The translations under genes were made by a program, and so were the position numbers. 64,000 bases of DNA from Intestinibacter bartlettii (lineage in GTDB: Bacteria > Bacillota > Clostridia > Peptostreptococcales > Peptostreptococcaceae), in the NCBI RefSeq assembly GCF_018917435.1, contig NZ_JAHLOQ010000009.1:1-64000 (forward strand). The letters are read 5' to 3'. Below are positions 27,725 to 35,251 of the stretch, one piece after another (position 1 is the stretch's first letter; each line of letters starts with the position of its first letter). The notes beneath the pieces were generated by a model that did no database searches, was not told the DNA's origin, and was given only the letters and a program-made list of their open reading frames with translations.

Positions 27725-29077
27725 TTAAGCAGCTAAATCGTCACGATTATCTTTATTGTTTGATTTTTGAACAGCAGTGTATATTGGTAAACCTATTAAA
27801 GTTATAACAACACCACCAAGTGATATCATTGTATTTGTGAAACCAGATAATAATAATTGACTCACAACAACGAATAAACCACCAGCTATAGCCACTATTG
27901 GTATAAATGGATATAGAGGCACTTTGTAAGGTCTTTCTAAGTTAGGTTGATCTTTTCTTAATTTGAACACACCTACGAATGTTAATACGTAGAATGACCA
28001 AACAGCGAACATTGATAAATCTGTTAATAAGTTGAATTGTCCTGTTAATGCATATAATACAGATATTACACCCATTGTTAATGTAGCGTTAGCAGGAACA
28101 CCGTTTTTATTTACGCTTCCGAAGAAGTTGCTAGCAGGTAAAGATTTTTGAGCACCTAAAGTGAATAATATTCTTGGCCCAGTTAATAAGTATCCGTTTA
28201 AAGCACCGAATACAGATATTAATATACCTACAGTTATGAATTTACCACCTAATGGTCCAAATATAGCTTCTGCAACTGCTGAAGCAGGAGAAGAATATTG
28301 AGCTAATTCGTTAGCTGGTAATACCCAAAGGTAAGCAACGTTTATTAATAAATAAACAGCCATAACTAAAGATAAACCACCTACGATTGCTTTAGGCAAG
28401 TCTTTTCCTGGGTTTTTCATTTCACCAGCTATAGCACCAACATTTATCCAACCATCATAAGCGAATAATATAGCAACTAATAAAGATCCTACAACTCCAC
28501 CAGCTGAAACACCTTCACCTACCATTGGAGTTAATATAGGGTTGTTTCCGCCACCTTTAATGAATCCGAAAACTATTATTAATGCAAGAGGTATTAATTT
28601 ACCTACTGTTGCAACCGTTTGTATTAAGCCTCCAGTTTTAGAACCTAAAGAGTTTAATACAGATATAAGTAAGATAACACCTACAGTTATAGGTAATACT
28701 AATGAATCATTTCCTATTAATCCTGCACTTTGTTGTCCAAACATAACAGCTAAAGCAGCTATTGTAGCAGGGAAGAATAGAACTACTTGCATCCATCCTG
28801 TTAAGAAACCTAATTTTTTACTGTATATTTCTTCGATGTAAACCATCATACCACCAGTTTTTGGTATAGCTGCAGAAATTTCAGCAGCAGTAAGACCAGC
28901 AGCTATTGTCATAACACCTGCTATAACCCAAGCTAACATACCTAATCCAGGTGCTCCACCAGTTAGAGTATATACAGCTTGTGGTTTGAAGAATACACCA
29001 CCACCGATTACCATACCAACAACAGTAGATAAAGCAGCAGCGAATCCTAAGTTCTTTTGTAACTTATTGTTTTCCAT
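27725..29077 (-). CDS. APC-superfamily amino acid permease (LAT/SteT-like)
   Basis: A 450-residue, 12-helix amino-acid transporter. The first helix carries the substrate-binding GMVIGGGVFF motif (about 21-30), the APC hallmark. AIPKTGGMMVYIEEIY is typical of the L-type exchanger branch that includes Bacillus SteT. This suggests uptake or exchange of a neutral or aromatic amino acid; the substrate is inferred only at class level. AAAGGA precedes the start. It is monocistronic on the minus strand. Codon use is rich in GGT and GCA and matches highly expressed neighbours. Confidence 0.88.
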   Translation of the reverse strand: MENNKLQKNLGFAAALSTVVGMVIGGGVFFKPQAVYTLTGGAPGLGMLAWVIAGVMTIAAGLTAAEISAAIPKTGGMMVYIEEIYSKKLGFLTGWMQVVLFFPATIAALAVMFGQQSAGLIGNDSLVLPITVGVILLISVLNSLGSKTGGLIQTVATVGKLIPLALIIVFGFIKGGGNNPILTPMVGEGVSAGGVVGSLLVAILFAYDGWINVGAIAGEMKNPGKDLPKAIVGGLSLVMAVYLLINVAYLWVLPANELAQYSSPASAVAEAIFGPLGGKFITVGILISVFGALNGYLLTGPRILFTLGAQKSLPASNFFGSVNKNGVPANATLTMGVISVLYALTGQFNLLTDLSMFAVWSFYVLTFVGVFKLRKDQPNLERPYKVPLYPFIPIVAIAGGLFVVVSQLLLSGFTNTMISLGGVVITLIGLPIYTAVQKSNNKDNRDDLAA

Positions 29078-29201
29078 TTGTATAAATCCTTTCTCGTATA
29101 AATATAAAATTTTAAATTTAAAAAGTCATCATTAATATAATATTACTTTTTTATAAAAAAAACACCACACAAAAAAAGGAAATTTTTGAGTTAATTAGAA
29201 A

Positions 29202-29840
29202 TTATATTAAAATAATCATTTTAACTAATAGAGAAAGAGATAGAAAGGATCCTATATAAAGCCAAAGCTTTGATGTTAAAGGCGAAAAAGTAAGTAAATG
29301 AGTAAAAAAATAGACCTTTATATTAGCGAATCCTTTCCAATGTTTTGGCATTGTATCACATAATAAATGGCAAACAAAACATAATCCTATTATAAAAAGT
29401 AATGGACGAAGAATAATATTTAGAGGGGTTAATGAAAACATTACACAAAGTTTTGAAGATATAAAAATATAAATTAAAAATATTGGATTAAAAACGGAAT
29501 GTGTAATGAAATTTCTATGACCTTTAGATCCACCAAATAAAAATGGAATTTGTTTTTCAAGAATATCAGGATTTCTATATATATAATCTAGTACTTTTCT
29601 CAAAATTGGAATCCAACTTATAAATAATAAAAAGAAATCTATTAAATTTATGATAGCTGCAAAAAAATAATTTATGGCAATTTCAATACCTTTGATTTTA
29701 AGCGTGCTTGAATTAGGATTACCATTAAACATTTCTAATGAAGACGGTAAGAAAGACAGAGTAAGAATATTTTTTTTGACGGGTTTTATAAAAAATAAAC
29801 TTACCAATATAAATGCTACAATAATATAAATATTGATAAT
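29202..29840 (-). CDS. DUF457/YdjM-like membrane-bound metal-dependent hydrolase, non-standard start
   Basis: A membrane protein with about four hydrophobic helices and the family's metal motifs: GHRNFITHS in one loop and HLLCDTMP in the next. Related proteins (YdjM) are putative inner-membrane hydrolases of unknown substrate. The first conventional start in frame is a TTG at 29807, which has no ribosome binding site and would cut the first helix. A strong AGGAGGTGAT (29841-29850) lies further upstream and is in frame with ATT (29840-29838) and ATC (29837-29835) codons, giving a complete first helix. I give 29840 as the outer limit. Initiation at AUU or AUC is therefore possible. It is divergent from the ABC transporter operon. 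Confidence 0.65.
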   Translation of the reverse strand: MINIYIIVAFILVSLFFIKPVKKNILTLSFLPSSLEMFNGNPNSSTLKIKGIEIAINYFFAAIINLIDFFLLFISWIPILRKVLDYIYRNPDILEKQIPFLFGGSKGHRNFITHSVFNPIFLIYIFISSKLCVMFSLTPLNIILRPLLFIIGLCFVCHLLCDTMPKHWKGFANIKVYFFTHLLTFSPLTSKLWLYIGSFLSLSLLVKMIILI

Positions 29841-29850
29841 ATCACCTCCT

Positions 29851-30201
29851 AAAATTAATTTATAAGGTTTATTCTATAAATATGTGACTTATTTTGTCAA
29901 TATAAGTCATTAAATTGAAAATAAACAAAGAAAAACAAAAACTTAGATATACAAGAAGTAATGTTTAAAAAAATTGCTTTATAATATTGAAAAAAACTGT
30001 GCATAGTGCTAGAATTTTAGTAATTTTAATAAATGGTATAATATGGAATTGATTATCAAAAATGGGGATTATCATAGGATTTATTTCATAAATATTTACT
30101 ATTAGATTTTGATGAAATAATAAATTGTAAAAATTAATGGGAAAATTCTTTGATATATATTATTAAAAAAGTGACGGATAAATAAAAGGGGGAAATTTTT
30201 T
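29851..30201. other. Divergent intergenic region before the ABC transporter operon
   Basis: AT-rich, about 350 bases. The only clear element is the extended -10 promoter described at 30034-30042. The ~155-nt leader after it has a short repeated GATTATCA around 30051-30074 but no riboswitch I recognise. Confidence 0.4.
30034..30042 (+). promoter_or_regulatory. Extended -10 promoter of the ABC transporter operon
   Basis: TGG immediately before TATAAT gives an extended -10 element. The -35 region is only ATTTTA-like at 17 bp. The leader would be about 155 nt. Confidence 0.45.
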
Positions 30202-31065
30202 ATGAAAAAAAGAATGTCATTATTATTAGTAATTGTAATGTCGTTAGCAATGATGTTAACTGGATGTAGTTCATCTAGCAGTAGTTCATCATCTAATGGA
30301 GGAAGTGGATCAGATTCTTCATCAAGTGATGAATTTAGAGTAGGTATGGAATGTGGATATGCACCTTTTAACTGGACTCAATCTGATGATTCAAATGGTG
30401 GAGTAAAGATTCAAGGAAATGATGAATATGCAGGTGGATATGATGTTCAAATAGCTCAAAAGATAGCTGATGGACTAGGAAAAAAATTAGTAATAGTTAA
30501 AACTGAATGGGATGGATTAGTTCCAGCAGTACAATCAGGAAAAATAGATGCTATCATAGCTGGTATGTCACCAACAGCTGAACGTAAAAAAACTATAGAC
30601 TTTACAGATGTATACTATACTTCTGATTTAGTAATGGTTGTTAAAAAAGGTGGAAAATATGAAAATGCAACAAAATTAAGTGACTTTAAAGGTGCAACTA
30701 TAACAGGTCAATTAAATACTTTCCATTATACTGTAATAGACCAAATAGATGGCGTTAAAAAAGACACTGCTATGGATAACTTCCCAGCAATGAGGGTTGC
30801 TTTAGAATCAGGAAAAATAGATGGATATGTTTCTGAACGTCCTGAAGGTGTAAGTGCTACATCAGCAAATGATAATTTTGCAATGGTAGAGTTTGCAAAA
30901 GGTGACGGATTTAAAACATCTGATGAAGATACAGCTATAGCTGTAGGTCTTGCTAAAGATAGTCCTTTAAAAGACAAAATAAATAAGATATTAGCAGGTA
31001 TATCAGAAGATGAACGTAAAGATTTAATGGATCAAGCTATAAAAAATCAACCAGCATCAAAATAA
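30202..31065 (+). CDS. Amino-acid ABC transporter substrate-binding lipoprotein
   Basis: A 287-residue SBP of the polar amino acid family (SBP_bac_3). A lipoprotein signal peptide ends at LTGC with the acylated Cys at 22. A Ser/Gly-rich tether (23-45) leads to the two-lobe binding domain, with AGMSPTAERKKTIDFTDVYY (about 131-150) being the family signature. It captures an amino acid at the outer membrane face and delivers it to the permease. Ligand class is probably arginine, glutamine, histidine or cystine and cannot be fixed by eye. The ribosome binding site is AAAGGGGG. Arginine is often coded by CGT here, unlike most of the window. Confidence 0.92.
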   Translation: MKKRMSLLLVIVMSLAMMLTGCSSSSSSSSSNGGSGSDSSSSDEFRVGMECGYAPFNWTQSDDSNGGVKIQGNDEYAGGYDVQIAQKIADGLGKKLVIVKTEWDGLVPAVQSGKIDAIIAGMSPTAERKKTIDFTDVYYTSDLVMVVKKGGKYENATKLSDFKGATITGQLNTFHYTVIDQIDGVKKDTAMDNFPAMRVALESGKIDGYVSERPEGVSATSANDNFAMVEFAKGDGFKTSDEDTAIAVGLAKDSPLKDKINKILAGISEDERKDLMDQAIKNQPASK

Positions 31066-31083
31066 TTAGTAAAAAATTTAGTC

Positions 31084-31115
31084 AAAGACCGGTTGTAGAA
31101 ATACAGTCGGTCTTT
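31084..31115 (+). repeat. Intercistronic hairpin between SBP and permease genes
   Basis: AAAGACCGGTTGTA (31084-31097) pairs with TACAGTCGGTCTTT (31102-31115) around GAAA. There is no T run after it, so it is more likely an mRNA-stabilising or processing hairpin that raises SBP levels than a full terminator. Confidence 0.7.
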
Positions 31116-31138
31116 AGACATGATTAAGGGGGATAAAT

Positions 31139-31897
31139 ATGAGTTCGGAGTGGATTGTACAAATTGCATCTCAAAACTGGAAAAGTTTTTTAAACGGTGC
31201 AGAAATGACATTATATATATCTTTAATAGGGACTATAATCGGTTCAATAATCGGTATGTTAATAGGAGTTATAAGAACTATACCAAAGGGCGAAAAAGGG
31301 CCTAAAAAGATATTTTTAACAATAATAAATGCAATATTAAATGCATATGTTGAGTTTTTCCGTGGAACACCAATGATAGTTCAAGCAATGGTTATTTACT
31401 ATGGTTCAGATTTAGCCTTTGGAATTGATATGGATAGAACTTTTGCAGCAATATTTATAGTATCTATAAATACAGGTGCATATATGGCAGAAATCGTTCG
31501 TGGAGGAATTATTTCTATAGATAAAGGTCAATTTGAGGCTGCACAAGCAATTGGTATGAATCATATTCAAACAATGATAAATGTAGTATTACCTCAAGTT
31601 ATAAGAAATATATTACCAGCTACAGGTAATGAATTCGTAATCAATATAAAAGATACATCAGTACTTAATGTTATAGGTGTAACAGAACTTTACTTTACAA
31701 CAAAATCAATTGCAGGAAATAACTTCAGATATTTTGAATCATTCTTTATAACATGTATTGTATATTTCATAATGACATTTACTATTACAAGAATATTACG
31801 TTTTGTAGAAAAGAAATTAGATGGTCCTGAAAATTACAATATGACAGGAAACCAAATGCAAGTTCAAAAACCTGAAGATGCATTAAAAAAAGCATAG
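31139..31897 (+). CDS. Amino-acid ABC transporter permease
   Basis: A 252-residue inner-membrane subunit with about five helices and the EAA loop (EAAQAIGMNHIQTM, about 140-153) that contacts the ATPase. It belongs to the HisM/GlnP family. Start at 31139 follows AAGGGGGA. The ATPase gene starts 21 bases after its stop. It probably forms a homodimer, since only one permease gene is present. Confidence 0.93.
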   Translation: MSSEWIVQIASQNWKSFLNGAEMTLYISLIGTIIGSIIGMLIGVIRTIPKGEKGPKKIFLTIINAILNAYVEFFRGTPMIVQAMVIYYGSDLAFGIDMDRTFAAIFIVSINTGAYMAEIVRGGIISIDKGQFEAAQAIGMNHIQTMINVVLPQVIRNILPATGNEFVINIKDTSVLNVIGVTELYFTTKSIAGNNFRYFESFFITCIVYFIMTFTITRILRFVEKKLDGPENYNMTGNQMQVQKPEDALKKA

Positions 31898-31918
31898 TTA
31901 GATAGTGGAGGAAAGAAT

Positions 31919-32659
31919 ATGGAAAATGTAATTGAAGTAAAACATTTAAATAAATCTTTTGGAACACATGAAGTTTTAAAAGATATAGATTTTTCTGTTG
32001 GTAAAGGTGAAGTTGTTTGTATAATTGGTTCTTCTGGTTCGGGAAAATCGACACTTCTTCGTTGTATAAATTTATTAGAAACACCAAGTGGTGGAGAAAT
32101 AATATACAACGGAGAAAATATATTAGATGCAAAACATGATATATATAAATACCGTACAAAATTAGGTATGGTATTCCAACAATTTAATTTATTTAATAAC
32201 CATGATGTATTAAAAAATTGTACTGTTGGCCAAATTAAGGTTTTAAAACGTTCAAAAAAAGAAGCTGAAGAAGTTGCTATGAAATATTTAAAAATAGTTG
32301 GAATGGAACAATTTATAAATGCTAAACCAAAGCAATTATCAGGGGGGCAAAAGCAACGTGTTGCTATTGCTAGAGCACTTTCTATGGAACCAGACGTTAT
32401 ACTATTTGATGAACCTACTTCAGCACTTGACCCAGAGATGGTTGGTGAAGTTTTAAAAGTTATGAAAGAATTAGCAGAAACAGGACTTACAATGTTAGTT
32501 GTTACACATGAAATGGGATTTGCCAAAGAAGTTTCTGATAGAGTTGTATTTATGGATAAGGGCGTAATTGCGGAAGAAGGAAGCCCTGACCAAATATTTA
32601 ATAATCCAGTTCAAGAACGTACTCGTGAGTTCTTAAAACGTACTTTGAAGAAAGATTAA
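31919..32659 (+). CDS. Amino-acid ABC transporter ATP-binding protein
   Basis: A 246-residue ATPase of the GlnQ/HisP family. Walker [10 protein letters not shown] is at 37-45, followed by the Q-loop in VFQQFNLF, signature LSGGQKQR, Walker [15 protein letters not shown] and the switch His in VVTHEMGF. It drives the permease encoded upstream. GTGGAGG precedes the start. Most of its arginine codons are CGT, continuing the pattern of the operon. Confidence 0.95.
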   Translation: MENVIEVKHLNKSFGTHEVLKDIDFSVGKGEVVCIIGSSGSGKSTLLRCINLLETPSGGEIIYNGENILDAKHDIYKYRTKLGMVFQQFNLFNNHDVLKNCTVGQIKVLKRSKKEAEEVAMKYLKIVGMEQFINAKPKQLSGGQKQRVAIARALSMEPDVILFDEPTSALDPEMVGEVLKVMKELAETGLTMLVVTHEMGFAKEVSDRVVFMDKGVIAEEGSPDQIFNNPVQERTREFLKRTLKKD

Positions 32660-32712
32660 TCGATAAATTGAATTCGATAAAAAATGAATAAATTTTATTT
32701 ATATAAAGAAAA

Positions 32713-32742
32713 GAACAGTGGTATATAGACCACTGTTTTTTC
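32713..32742 (+). terminator. Terminator of the ABC transporter operon
   Basis: AACAGTGGT (32714-32722) pairs with ACCACTGTT (32729-32737), then TTTTC. Confidence 0.9.
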
Positions 32743-32921
32743 ATTTATTAAATTTAATGTTAATAGTACGTTAACAAAAAGAAAAGTATTTGTTAAAAAA
32801 ACTGACATATAAATTTAATTATACAACAAAATATATTCCAATATATGGTATTATAAATATGACATTATTTTAATACTCAATTTATGCTCAACAAATTTTT
32901 ATCCATAAGGAGGAATAAAAC

Positions 32922-33860
32922 ATGGAGTCAGTTTTAATTATGGGTGGAAGTGATTTTATAGGAAAGTCACTTGCTAAATACTTTATAAAACATAGACATA
33001 AAGTTGATGTTTTGACAACGGGGCGTGTTGATTATGAAGGAGTAAATAGACACTTCTCATGTAACAGAAGGAATTTAAGTGAATTAGAAAAGGCTTTGAG
33101 GGATAATGAATATACATATATTTATGATATGACAGCGTTTTTAAAATCAGAAATACAGGATTTATTTAAATTTGTTAATAGAGATACACTAAAAAAATAT
33201 ATCGTATTATCATCTCCAGCAGTATACAAAAACTCACAAAAGTATGTAACAGAAGATTGTGAAAAGGAAGTTAATCCTGCTTGGGGTCAGTATGGAATTG
33301 AAAAAGCACAGGCTGAACGTTATATTATAGAAAGTGATATTCCTTACATAATAATAAGACCAGCCCATATTTATGGACCAGAAAATAATTTATATAGAGA
33401 AACTTATTTTTTTGACAGAATAAGAGAAGGCAAAGCAATTCCTGTACCTAGTGATAGAAATGAACCAGTAGTAAATCAATTTATTTATATAGATGATTTT
33501 GTAAGAGTTTTATATAGTTTAATAAAAAATGATAGAACTAGAGAAGCATATAATGTATCTACACCTCAACGTATTACATGGAAGAAACTAATTGAAACAT
33601 GTGGAGAAGTTGTAGGGAAAGAACCTATAATAAAATATGTGGATTCTGATAAAATAAAAATAAAAGAAAGAAGTTATTTCCCATTTAAGAATACTAGTTG
33701 TGTATTAGAAATTGAAAAATTAATAGACCATGGACTTTATATACCTAATATAATGCTTGAAAAAGGTATTAGAAAAACTTATGAATGGTACATTAAGAAC
33801 AAACCGAAAATGGATGATAAAGAAATGGTAGAAGTGGATCAAGTTTTAAAAATAGTGTAA
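32922..33860 (+). CDS. NAD-dependent epimerase/dehydratase family protein
   Basis: A 312-residue extended SDR. The N-terminal nucleotide-binding loop reads MGGSDFIGKSLAKYF (about 7-21), a variant of GxxGxxG. The catalytic YxxxK appears as YGIEKAQAE near 127. IIRPAHIYGP and the C-terminal substrate lobe are present. The best-known relatives act on nucleotide sugars or, in the CSP41 group, bind RNA. No sugar-pathway gene is near, so the substrate is unknown. AAGGAGGAA precedes the ATG. It is monocistronic; CGT arginine codons are again fairly frequent, as in the ABC operon before it. Confidence 0.85.
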   Translation: MESVLIMGGSDFIGKSLAKYFIKHRHKVDVLTTGRVDYEGVNRHFSCNRRNLSELEKALRDNEYTYIYDMTAFLKSEIQDLFKFVNRDTLKKYIVLSSPAVYKNSQKYVTEDCEKEVNPAWGQYGIEKAQAERYIIESDIPYIIIRPAHIYGPENNLYRETYFFDRIREGKAIPVPSDRNEPVVNQFIYIDDFVRVLYSLIKNDRTREAYNVSTPQRITWKKLIETCGEVVGKEPIIKYVDSDKIKIKERSYFPFKNTSCVLEIEKLIDHGLYIPNIMLEKGIRKTYEWYIKNKPKMDDKEMVEVDQVLKIV

Positions 33861-33884
33861 TTTAATATTAACAAGTTTGATTTA

Positions 33885-33913
33885 TTTACAAAAAACGGTA
33901 ATTAATATATAAT
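33885..33913 (+). promoter_or_regulatory. Sigma-A promoter for luxS
   Basis: TTTACA, 17 bp, TATAAT. The predicted start near 33920 lies before the hairpin at 33935, so that hairpin would be in the luxS leader. Confidence 0.65.
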
Positions 33914-33934
33914 TTAAATATATTTGGATATTAT

Positions 33935-33966
33935 AACGTCTAAAGAAAGTCTTTAGGCGTTTTTCT
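33935..33966 (+). terminator. Terminator-like hairpin just upstream of luxS
   Basis: AACGTCTAAAG (33935-33945) pairs with CTTTAGGCGTT (33951-33961) with one G-T pair, then TTTT. It can end transcription from the upstream dehydratase gene, but it lies downstream of the luxS promoter. Confidence 0.75.
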
Positions 33967-33997
33967 ATATTAAAAAGTATGAAAGGGAGAGATTTTA

Positions 33998-34453
33998 ATG
34001 GAAAAAGTAGAAAGTTTTAAATTAGATCACAACAAAGTAAAGGCACCTTTTGTAAGAAAATGTTGTGTATTAGATGGAAAAATGGGGGATAAAGTAAGTA
34101 AATTTGATTTAAGATTTTTACAACCTAATAAAGAAGCCTTCGGAACTGCTGCAATGCATGGTCTAGAACATTTATTAGCAACATATTTAAGAGAAGAATT
34201 AGATGGACTTATAGACTTATCACCAATGGGATGCAGAACTGGATTCTATCTTGTAATGTGGGGAGATGTTGAAGCTAAAACTGTTAAAGAAGGTTTAGAA
34301 AGAGCATTAGAAAAAGTTTTAAAAGCTGAAAAAATGATAGCTGCAACTTCTGTTGAATGTGGAAATTACAGAGACTTATCATTATTTGGAGCAAAAGAAT
34401 ATGCTAAATATGTATTAGATCAAGGGTTCTCGCTAAATATATATGGTGAATAA
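33998..34453 (+). CDS. luxS: LuxS, S-ribosylhomocysteine lyase
   Basis: A 151-residue metalloenzyme that splits S-ribosylhomocysteine into homocysteine and DPD, the precursor of AI-2. The metal ligands are H54 and H58 (HGLEH) and C121 (VECGNY). The catalytic cysteine is in MGCRTGFYL (C79). GAAAGGGAGAG precedes the ATG. The next genes are a MetH activator and MetH, which use the homocysteine, so this is an activated-methyl-cycle group. A terminator-like hairpin sits in its predicted leader. Confidence 0.97.
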   Translation: MEKVESFKLDHNKVKAPFVRKCCVLDGKMGDKVSKFDLRFLQPNKEAFGTAAMHGLEHLLATYLREELDGLIDLSPMGCRTGFYLVMWGDVEAKTVKEGLERALEKVLKAEKMIAATSVECGNYRDLSLFGAKEYAKYVLDQGFSLNIYGE

Positions 34454-34525
34454 TTAGAATATTTAAAATAAATATAGGATAACCAAAATAATATATCAGA
34501 ATGTATATGGAGATAATTAATAAAG

Positions 34526-35251
34526 ATGATAGGAAATCAAGAAAATATAATATCTAATGTTTTAGTGGATAAATCTGAAGTACTTAGATATTTAGGTCAC
34601 AAAGGTCAAGATATAGATAATGATTTAAATCTTAGAATAAATCAATGTATTCAAGAAACAAAAAAAGAGATTGATACAAAATATGTGTATGGAATATATG
34701 ACATAAAAAATGATTTAAATTTAAATACTGTTGAATTTAAAAATACAAATTTAATATTAAAAAGTAAGGATATAAGTGAATTACTTAGGGATTGTGATAA
34801 ATGTGTATTAATGTGTGCGACTCTTGGGTTTAATATCGAAAAAAATATACGAAGATATAGCTATAACGATCTTACAAAAGGAATTATAATAGATGCATGT
34901 GCTACAACTTCTATTGAAGAAATTTGTGATTTGATACAAGATAATATCTTAGAGTCGTTATCTAAACAAGGAAAATCTTTGACAATGAGATATAGTCCTG
35001 GATATGGGGATTTAGATATAAGTGCTAATAGAGATATATTAGAAGTATTAGATGCACATAGAAAAATAGGAGTAACAGTTACTAATACGGGTATTATGAT
35101 TCCTAGAAAATCGGTAGTAGCATTAATTGGCGTGACAAATAAACATATAGAAAAAGTTAAACGAACATGTGACAATTGTTCTAATAGACTTAACTGTGAA
35201 TATAGAAGAAAGGCTGATGGTTGTGGAGGTAAGACAATATATACAAGATAA
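34526..35251 (+). CDS. Stand-alone methionine synthase reactivation-domain protein
   Basis: A 241-residue protein similar to the C-terminal activation domain of cobalamin-dependent MetH. The SAM-binding signature RYSPGYGDL is present near 155. A C-terminal cysteine cluster (CDNCSNRLNCEYRR and CGG) is typical of the clostridial stand-alone form. The expected role is reductive remethylation of oxidised cob(II)alamin on MetH using SAM. GGAGAT lies 11 bases before the ATG. Its 3' end overlaps the start of metH, which indicates translational coupling and supports the role. Confidence 0.85.
   Translation: MIGNQENIISNVLVDKSEVLRYLGHKGQDIDNDLNLRINQCIQETKKEIDTKYVYGIYDIKNDLNLNTVEFKNTNLILKSKDISELLRDCDKCVLMCATLGFNIEKNIRRYSYNDLTKGIIIDACATTSIEEICDLIQDNILESLSKQGKSLTMRYSPGYGDLDISANRDILEVLDAHRKIGVTVTNTGIMIPRKSVVALIGVTNKHIEKVKRTCDNCSNRLNCEYRRKADGCGGKTIYTR

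Noticed and set aside
31120-31305. Short plus-strand frame overlapping the permease start
   Set aside because: It is out of frame with the permease, which has the better ribosome binding site and clear homology.
31864-32526. 220-codon open frame on the minus strand inside the ABC ATPase gene
   Set aside because: Antisense shadow of a conserved ATPase with Walker motifs; no ribosome binding site.
24603-32921. Genomic island covering the transporter genes
   Set aside because: There is no integrase, tRNA target or flanking direct repeat, and base composition is uniform except for the short GC-rich repeat. Only the ABC operon shows altered codon use.
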